This document shows, piece by piece, positions 58,113 to 64,000 of a stretch of DNA of 64,000 bases. The position numbers and the translations under genes are program-made. Location: contig NZ_BSPC01000009.1 of the NCBI RefSeq assembly GCF_030160835.1, positions 62,001 through 126,000 on the forward strand, given 5' to 3'. The stretch is from Labrys miyagiensis. GTDB lineage: Bacteria > Pseudomonadota > Alphaproteobacteria > Rhizobiales > Labraceae. The notes below the pieces were generated by a model. That model was not told the DNA's origin. It searched no databases and saw nothing but the letters and a program-made list of their open reading frames with translations. Positions within the stretch are counted from its first letter, which is position 1; every line of letters begins with the position of its first letter.

Positions 58113-58245
58113 ACTTTGCAAAAGCGGTTTGGGCGCCGCCTTCAAGTCCCTCGGCGTTTCCGCCGACGGGCCGCTCCTTTCTCACAGGTGGCGGCTCGAT
58201 GCAAGTCATGTGACGAAGAAATTTCGGAAAAAACGCTTCCCCGTC

Positions 58246-58277
58246 AAAAAGGCGCGGTCCTGTGGAAAACCGCGCCC
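58246..58277 (-). terminator. Rho-independent terminator of the TIGR02300 gene
   Basis: On the minus strand GGGCGCGGT and ACCGCGCC pair around a TTTTCCACAGG loop, followed by TTTTTGAC. It starts 23 bases after the stop at 58301. Confidence 0.85.
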
Positions 58278-58300
58278 GCACCGCGGCGCGAGGATGCGTC

Positions 58301-58720
58301 TCAGGCCTCCTCGTCGTCCTCGATGCCATCGCCGATCAGGTCGGTGACGTCGTCGTTCTCGTCCTCGTCTTCCTCGAGGAAGGTGTCGTCATCGGTGGTC
58401 GTATCGTCCTCGACGTCGATATCGTCGCCGACCACGGTCTTGGCGGCGCTTGCCTCGTCATCGGCCTCTTCAAGGCTGATCAGTTCGGCATCGGCCACGG
58501 GATCGAGATCGGTATCCTCTTCCGTCTGGGGAGCAACGCGCGGAGCGACAGCATCCGGACGGGCGCCACGCAACAGCACCGGCGCAGCGATGGTGACCAC
58601 CTGGCCGGTATAGGGCGAGATGATCGGATCCTTGTTCAGATCGTAGAATTTGCGGCCTGTCGTCGGACAAACGCGCTTCGTGCCAAGTTCGGGTCTGGCC
58701 ACGGCGAAAACCTTTGTCAT
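58301..58720 (-). CDS. TIGR02300-family acidic protein
   Basis: 139 residues. The N-terminal conserved block PELGTKRVCPTTGRKFYDLN then KDPIISPYTG defines the TIGR02300 family, present throughout Alphaproteobacteria. The C-terminal ~70 residues are extremely acidic (long Asp/Glu runs such as DDTFLEEDEDENDDVTDLIG). The single CP-x-TG-x-FYDLNKDP-x-CP-like site may bind metal in homologues, but only one Cys is seen here. The function is unknown. The ATG at 58720 fits the family. It has its own terminator. Confidence 0.92.
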   Translation of the reverse strand: MTKVFAVARPELGTKRVCPTTGRKFYDLNKDPIISPYTGQVVTIAAPVLLRGARPDAVAPRVAPQTEEDTDLDPVADAELISLEEADDEASAAKTVVGDDIDVEDDTTTDDDTFLEEDEDENDDVTDLIGDGIEDDEEA

Positions 58721-58838
58721 AAAATGGAGTGCGAGGCCGCTACAGTCAACCAGCCTCGATGTCAATGAGATTCGCAAAGATGGGCGCTTTTCGCGGATTG
58801 GCAAGGGGATGATTCGAGAAAGGTGGCTGTCGGCGCGA

Positions 58839-61074
<2,236 letters not shown>

Positions 61075-61140
61075 TCAACCCTTGATTTTAGGCTCTCGGG
61101 CGCTGATATGCGGCCCGAATGATTTTTTGGAACAGATAAG

Positions 61141-61773
61141 ATGACGAGCAAGACCAAACCCGAAGTCGAGACCCCGATCGAGGTGGAAGCGAGCGCTTCG
61201 GCCGAAGCGACGGCGGAAAGCACGGGCCAGGCCGGCGGCGAGCAGGACGCCACCAACGACAATGCCTTCGAAGTGTTGACCAAGCTCCAGGCCGAGAATG
61301 CCGACCTCAAGGACCGGCTGCTGCGCACCCTGGCCGAAGTCGAGAATGTACGCCGCCGCGGCGAGCGCGAAGTCAGCGACACGCGCCAATATGCCGTGGC
61401 CAAGTTCGCCGGCGACATGCTCGACGTGGCCGACAACATGGCCCGGGCGCTGGCCAACACGCCCGCCGAGGCTCGCGAGAGCGATCCGGCCGTCAAGACG
61501 CTGGTCGAGGGCGTGGAGCTGACCGAGAAGGCCATGCTGCGTGCGCTGGAAAAGCACGGCGTGAAGAAGATCGACCCACAGGGCGAGCGCTTCGACCCGA
61601 ATTTCCACCAGGCTATTTTCGAGGTGCCCGACACCTCCGTGCCCACCGGCACTGTCGCCCAGGTCGTGCAGGTCGGCTACAGCATCGGCTCGCGCGTACT
61701 GCGCCCGGCCATGGTGGGCGTCGCCCGTGGCGGGCCAAAGCCGGCCACGGCCGAGGCCGAGAAGCAGAGCTAG
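61141..61773 (+). CDS. grpE: Nucleotide exchange factor GrpE
   Basis: 210 residues. An acidic, Ala-rich N-terminus (1-40) and a long helix ([20 protein letters not shown] then [20 protein letters not shown]) are followed by the beta domain with the GrpE signature [20 protein letters not shown] and [20 protein letters not shown]. It dimerises and releases ADP from DnaK. GGA stands nine bases before the ATG. It is 66 bases from cmk; dnaK or hrcA, its usual neighbours, are absent. Confidence 0.95.
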   Translation: MTSKTKPEVETPIEVEASASAEATAESTGQAGGEQDATNDNAFEVLTKLQAENADLKDRLLRTLAEVENVRRRGEREVSDTRQYAVAKFAGDMLDVADNMARALANTPAEARESDPAVKTLVEGVELTEKAMLRALEKHGVKKIDPQGERFDPNFHQAIFEVPDTSVPTGTVAQVVQVGYSIGSRVLRPAMVGVARGGPKPATAEAEKQS

Positions 61774-61786
61774 GTCGATTGTGGAG

Positions 61787-61805
61787 TGGCAGTCTCAGAC
61801 TGCCA
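61787..61805 (+). terminator. Hairpin after grpE
   Basis: TGGCAGTC, loop TCA, GACTGCCA: perfect 8-base stem 13 bases after the grpE stop, followed by ATCTTCCTTTCTC. The T-tract is weak, so terminator function is probable rather than certain. Confidence 0.6.
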
Positions 61806-62341
61806 TCTTCCTTTCTCGCAAGCACGATAGCTCAAGAATGGCGGTCCCGCTTCCCAAGGCCCGCCGGCCGGGCAGTTCGCCGGGATTGCCACTGCTGCCG
61901 CTCTGAGCCGGCGAACCACTGCCGGCCACGCAGGAAGCAGAACCGATCATCATCGACGTGCCACCCATCGCCGTCGCAGCGGAAGCCTTGTCGAAAGGCC
62001 GGCCTGCCGCAAGGCCGGAGGCCATTCCTGGCTGGCCCTTCCGGTTCTCGCCAAGCCACCCAGCCCAGATAGATGCGATCCGGCCGGCCCTCTACTATAC
62101 TCTTCCTTCAGGCAGGTTCGATCGGTGGTATGGCCCAGGCATAGTTTCTCTGTCATCAGACCCGATTCCGCGTGAATGTATAGCCGCGCGTTGAAGCCTC
62201 GCATATTGCTTGCTGCGTCAGTATTATTCCGCCTCATCCAAAATGATTACTGCATATTTCTAGTACAAGTTGGAAGTATTGTAGCCGATAATAGCGATTT
62301 CGCGTATGCCTTCTCCAGTTGCGTGCATGCTGCGGGAGGAC
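61806..62341. other. Intergenic region with no supported gene
   Basis: About 535 bases. Frames on both strands are non-conserved. A short hairpin GGCCGGCCTGCCGCAAGGCCGG lies near 61998-62020 in split form. The last 130 bases (62200-62330) are AT-richer and should hold the promoter of the cytochrome gene. Confidence 0.45.
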
Positions 62342-62344
62342 ATG

Positions 62345-63208
62345 ATGAACTGGAAGGCGTTTTTCACGGCGGCACTGATGGGCCTCGCCGCCGCAGGCCT
62401 GGTACCGCTCCAGCGGGCGAGTGCGGATCCGTTGCTCGAACGCGGACGCTATCTCATGGAGGGGATCGTCGCCTGCGGCAATTGCCACACGCCGAAGGCG
62501 GCGGACGGCACGCCGATCGCCGACAAGGAACTCGCGGGCGGCTTTGCCATCGATGCGCCGATCTTCCACGCAGTGGCTTCCAACATCACGCCGGACAAGG
62601 AAACCGGCATCGGCAACTGGACGGACGCTGAGATCATCGACGCCATCCGCAACGGCAAACGGCCTGATGGTTCGATCATCGGGCCGCCCATGCCGATCGC
62701 CTTCTATCGCGGCATGTCGGACAGCGACGTAAAGGCCATCGTCGCCTATCTGCGGCAGGTCAAGCCGGTCTCCAACAAGGTGGAGAAATCGGTCTACAAG
62801 ATTCCGCTGCCTGAGGCCTATGGCCCGCCGGTGACCAGCGTTGCCGACGTGCCGCATGACGACAAGGTCGCCTATGGAGCCTATCTCGCCACCGGGCTCG
62901 GCCATTGCATGGATTGCCACACCCCGCTCGTGCAGGGCCGCAACGACATGACGCGCCTCGGCGCCGGCGGCAACGAATTCGGCATGCCGGATGGCGTGGT
63001 GATCACCTCCGCCAATCTTACGCCGGCTAACAAGAATGGCATCGTCGGCTGGACGGATGTACAACTGGTCACCGCCCTGAAGTCTGGCCAGCGCCCCAAT
63101 GGCAGCCATATCGTGCCGCTGATGGCATTCGGCTGGTACAAGAATATCAATGACGCGGACTATGCGGCGCTGGTGACGTTCCTGCGGGATCTCAAGCCGG
63201 TAGAGTGA
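62345..63208 (+). CDS. Dihaem cytochrome c (exported)
   Basis: 287 residues. Signal peptide (WKAFFTAALMGLAAAGLVPL, cleavage near ASA) and two cytochrome c domains with haem sites CGNCH (44-48) and CMDCH (188-192). Likely Met ligands are in GPPMPIAFYRGM and VPLMAFGWYK. The architecture resembles the cytochrome subunits of membrane alcohol or aldehyde dehydrogenases but with two, not three, haems. It would carry electrons in the periplasm. GGGAGGAC precedes two adjacent ATGs (62342, 62345); spacing favours the second. No dehydrogenase partner is adjacent. Confidence 0.9.
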   Translation: MNWKAFFTAALMGLAAAGLVPLQRASADPLLERGRYLMEGIVACGNCHTPKAADGTPIADKELAGGFAIDAPIFHAVASNITPDKETGIGNWTDAEIIDAIRNGKRPDGSIIGPPMPIAFYRGMSDSDVKAIVAYLRQVKPVSNKVEKSVYKIPLPEAYGPPVTSVADVPHDDKVAYGAYLATGLGHCMDCHTPLVQGRNDMTRLGAGGNEFGMPDGVVITSANLTPANKNGIVGWTDVQLVTALKSGQRPNGSHIVPLMAFGWYKNINDADYAALVTFLRDLKPVE

Positions 63209-63266
63209 TTGTAGTAAGCCGGCTATGTAACTGGTATAGTCCCCTGAATAAGAAGCGCGGCGCGAA

Positions 63267-63437
63267 GCCCCCCACGAAGCTGGGGGAGGTGGGCCGGCGA
63301 AGCCGGCTCGGAGGGGGTGTGGCCAGGATAAAGCGCGGGAAGCAAAATCCAAGGTTGGCGGTTCCCGCACCTTTTTCTGCCCACACCCCTCCGTCATTGC
63401 TTCGCAATGACACCTCCCCCAGCTTCGTAGGGGAGGC
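63267..63437. repeat. Dispersed inverted repeat, family A
   Basis: GCCCCCCACGAAGCTGGGGG at the left and CCCCCAGCTTCGTAGGGGAG at the right, inner GGAGGGGGTGTGG and CCACACCCCTCCG. Third close copy of the elements at 40331 and 49788. It fills most of the 318-base gap before the last gene. Confidence 0.9.
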
Positions 63438-63526
63438 TTATGTCGCGCCTTCTCACCCAACCGCCCATTTGACCCCAGCCCGCACCCTGGGGCAGACTCG
63501 GCCCTCTCCTCCACCGAGTCCTCCGA

Positions 63527-64000
63527 GTGCCCCTCGTTTCCCTCGACACCATCGAAGCCTACGCCCTGCGCACCCTCGTCGAGGCCGGGGCCACGCCCGC
63601 GAACGCCCGGCCGGTGGCGCGCTCCGTCCGCCTTGCCGAAGCCGACGACATCCGCTCGGTCGGCCTCGGCTATCTTCCCACCTATCTCGCCCATCTCAGC
63701 ACCGGCAAGGTCGACGGCAAGGCCGTACCCGTGGTGACGCAGCGCGCCGCGGGCGTGGTGCATGTCGATGCCGCCAATGGCTTCGCCCATCCGGCGCTGG
63801 AAGCGGGTTTTCCCACCCTTGCCGCGGCGGCGCGCGCCTGCGGCACCGCCACGATGACGGTGACCCGTTCCTATTCGGCCGGCGTGCTCGGCCATCCCGT
63901 CGAGGATCTCGCCGGGCTTGGCTTGGTTGCCTTCGCCGTCACCAATTCGCCACCGAACATCGCGCCCTGGGGCGGCACAAAACCTCTGTTCGGCACCAGC
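63527..64000 (+). CDS. Ldh2-family malate/lactate-type dehydrogenase (3' end outside window)
   Basis: The frame is open from GTG 63527 to the window end, 158 codons. VSLDTIEAYALRTLVEAGAT, then ADDIRSVGLGYLPTYLAHLS and VDAANGFAHPALEAG are the N-terminal domain of the Ldh2/MDH2 oxidoreductase family. TRSYSAGVLGHPVEDLAGLG carries the region of the catalytic His, and VTNSPPNIAPWGGTKPLFGT the conserved NAD(P)-binding/substrate segment. Members reduce or oxidise 2-oxo acids or cyclic imino acids such as pyrroline-2-carboxylate. Which substrate applies here cannot be told. No strong ribosome binding site is seen. Confidence 0.85.
   Translation, partial: MPLVSLDTIEAYALRTLVEAGATPANARPVARSVRLAEADDIRSVGLGYLPTYLAHLSTGKVDGKAVPVVTQRAAGVVHVDAANGFAHPALEAGFPTLAAAARACGTATMTVTRSYSAGVLGHPVEDLAGLGLVAFAVTNSPPNIAPWGGTKPLFGTS

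Noticed and set aside
62234-63895. A 553-codon minus-strand frame
   Set aside because: It overlaps the dihaem cytochrome c gene, a family A repeat and the Ldh2-type gene; its composition is typical of an antisense shadow.

Overview
The window reads as chromosome of a high-GC alphaproteobacterium, most likely of the order Hyphomicrobiales (Rhizobiales). The basis is the rnd-lptC-lptA-lptB block, a TIGR02300-type acidic protein, a bifunctional CysN/CysC, a class II EPSP synthase next to cmk, an RpoE-ChrR pair, and intergenic spaces filled with the GC-rich inverted-repeat elements common in that group. No genus is claimed. There is no rRNA, CRISPR array or intact mobile element. Two tRNA genes are present, Arg-CCG and Ala-GGC.

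Layout. 0-8.3 kb: the end of a LysR gene, then a surface-glycan island with five glycosyltransferase genes. Four of them form two paralogous pairs. The island is interrupted by an exported methyltransferase-like protein and a two-gene YeeE/YedE sulfur transporter. 8.3-21.5 kb: an accessory zone rich in regulators (XRE/MmyB, two LysR, TetR), short-chain dehydrogenase, AhpD-like, DoxX, NTF2-like and alpha/beta-hydrolase genes, plus a sulfite-oxidase-type enzyme. Gene relics lie among them: a dehydrogenase 3' end, two recombinase 3' ends joined tail to tail, a rhodanese 3' end, and a hydrolase with a damaged start. 21.6-32.6 kb: tRNA-Arg, peptide transporter permeases yejBE, the LPS export operon with two lptA genes in tandem, RNase D, UbiB, a membrane protein of unknown function and three tandem DUF805 genes. 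33-37.8 kb: nitronate monooxygenase, a resolvase relic and sulfate activation (cysD, cysNC). 38-41.5 kb: hydroxyproline catabolism (D-hydroxyproline oxidase, pyrroline-hydroxy-carboxylate deaminase, epimerase). 41.5-49.8 kb: transaldolase, an ECF sigma factor with a DUF4142-cupredoxin operon, and a ketose locus (SDR, tagatose 3-epimerase-type isomerase, ROK repressor, PfkB kinase, GntR regulator). 50-57.9 kb: an RpoE-ChrR locus with lipid-modifying enzymes. 58-61.8 kb: tRNA-Ala, TIGR02300 gene, aroA-cmk, grpE. 62.3-64 kb: a dihaem cytochrome c and the start of an Ldh2-family dehydrogenase.

How the genes work together. The clearest system is the RpoE-ChrR locus. An ECF sigma factor and its zinc/cupin anti-sigma are transcribed away from an operon of flavin amine oxidase, DUF1365, cyclopropane-type methyltransferase and DUF2147 genes. 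A DUF1295 protein, a second cyclopropane-type methyltransferase and DUF2177 follow. The sequence carries the same promoter architecture, TGATCC-N16-CGTAT, at three places: both sides of the divergent intergenic region and in front of the DUF2177 gene. By analogy with the Rhodobacter RpoE-ChrR singlet-oxygen response, the locus probably remodels unsaturated membrane lipids under photo-oxidative stress. A second ECF sigma gene shares a different motif, GGGAACC-N17-TCCAAT, with the DUF4142-cupredoxin operon next to it, so it probably controls itself and that operon.

Five families of dispersed inverted repeats (called A to E here) occupy most longer intergenic gaps and even lie inside the hyp operon and between cysD and cysNC. 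Start codons given here are chosen by family N-termini and Shine-Dalgarno spacing. They are inferences where noted.
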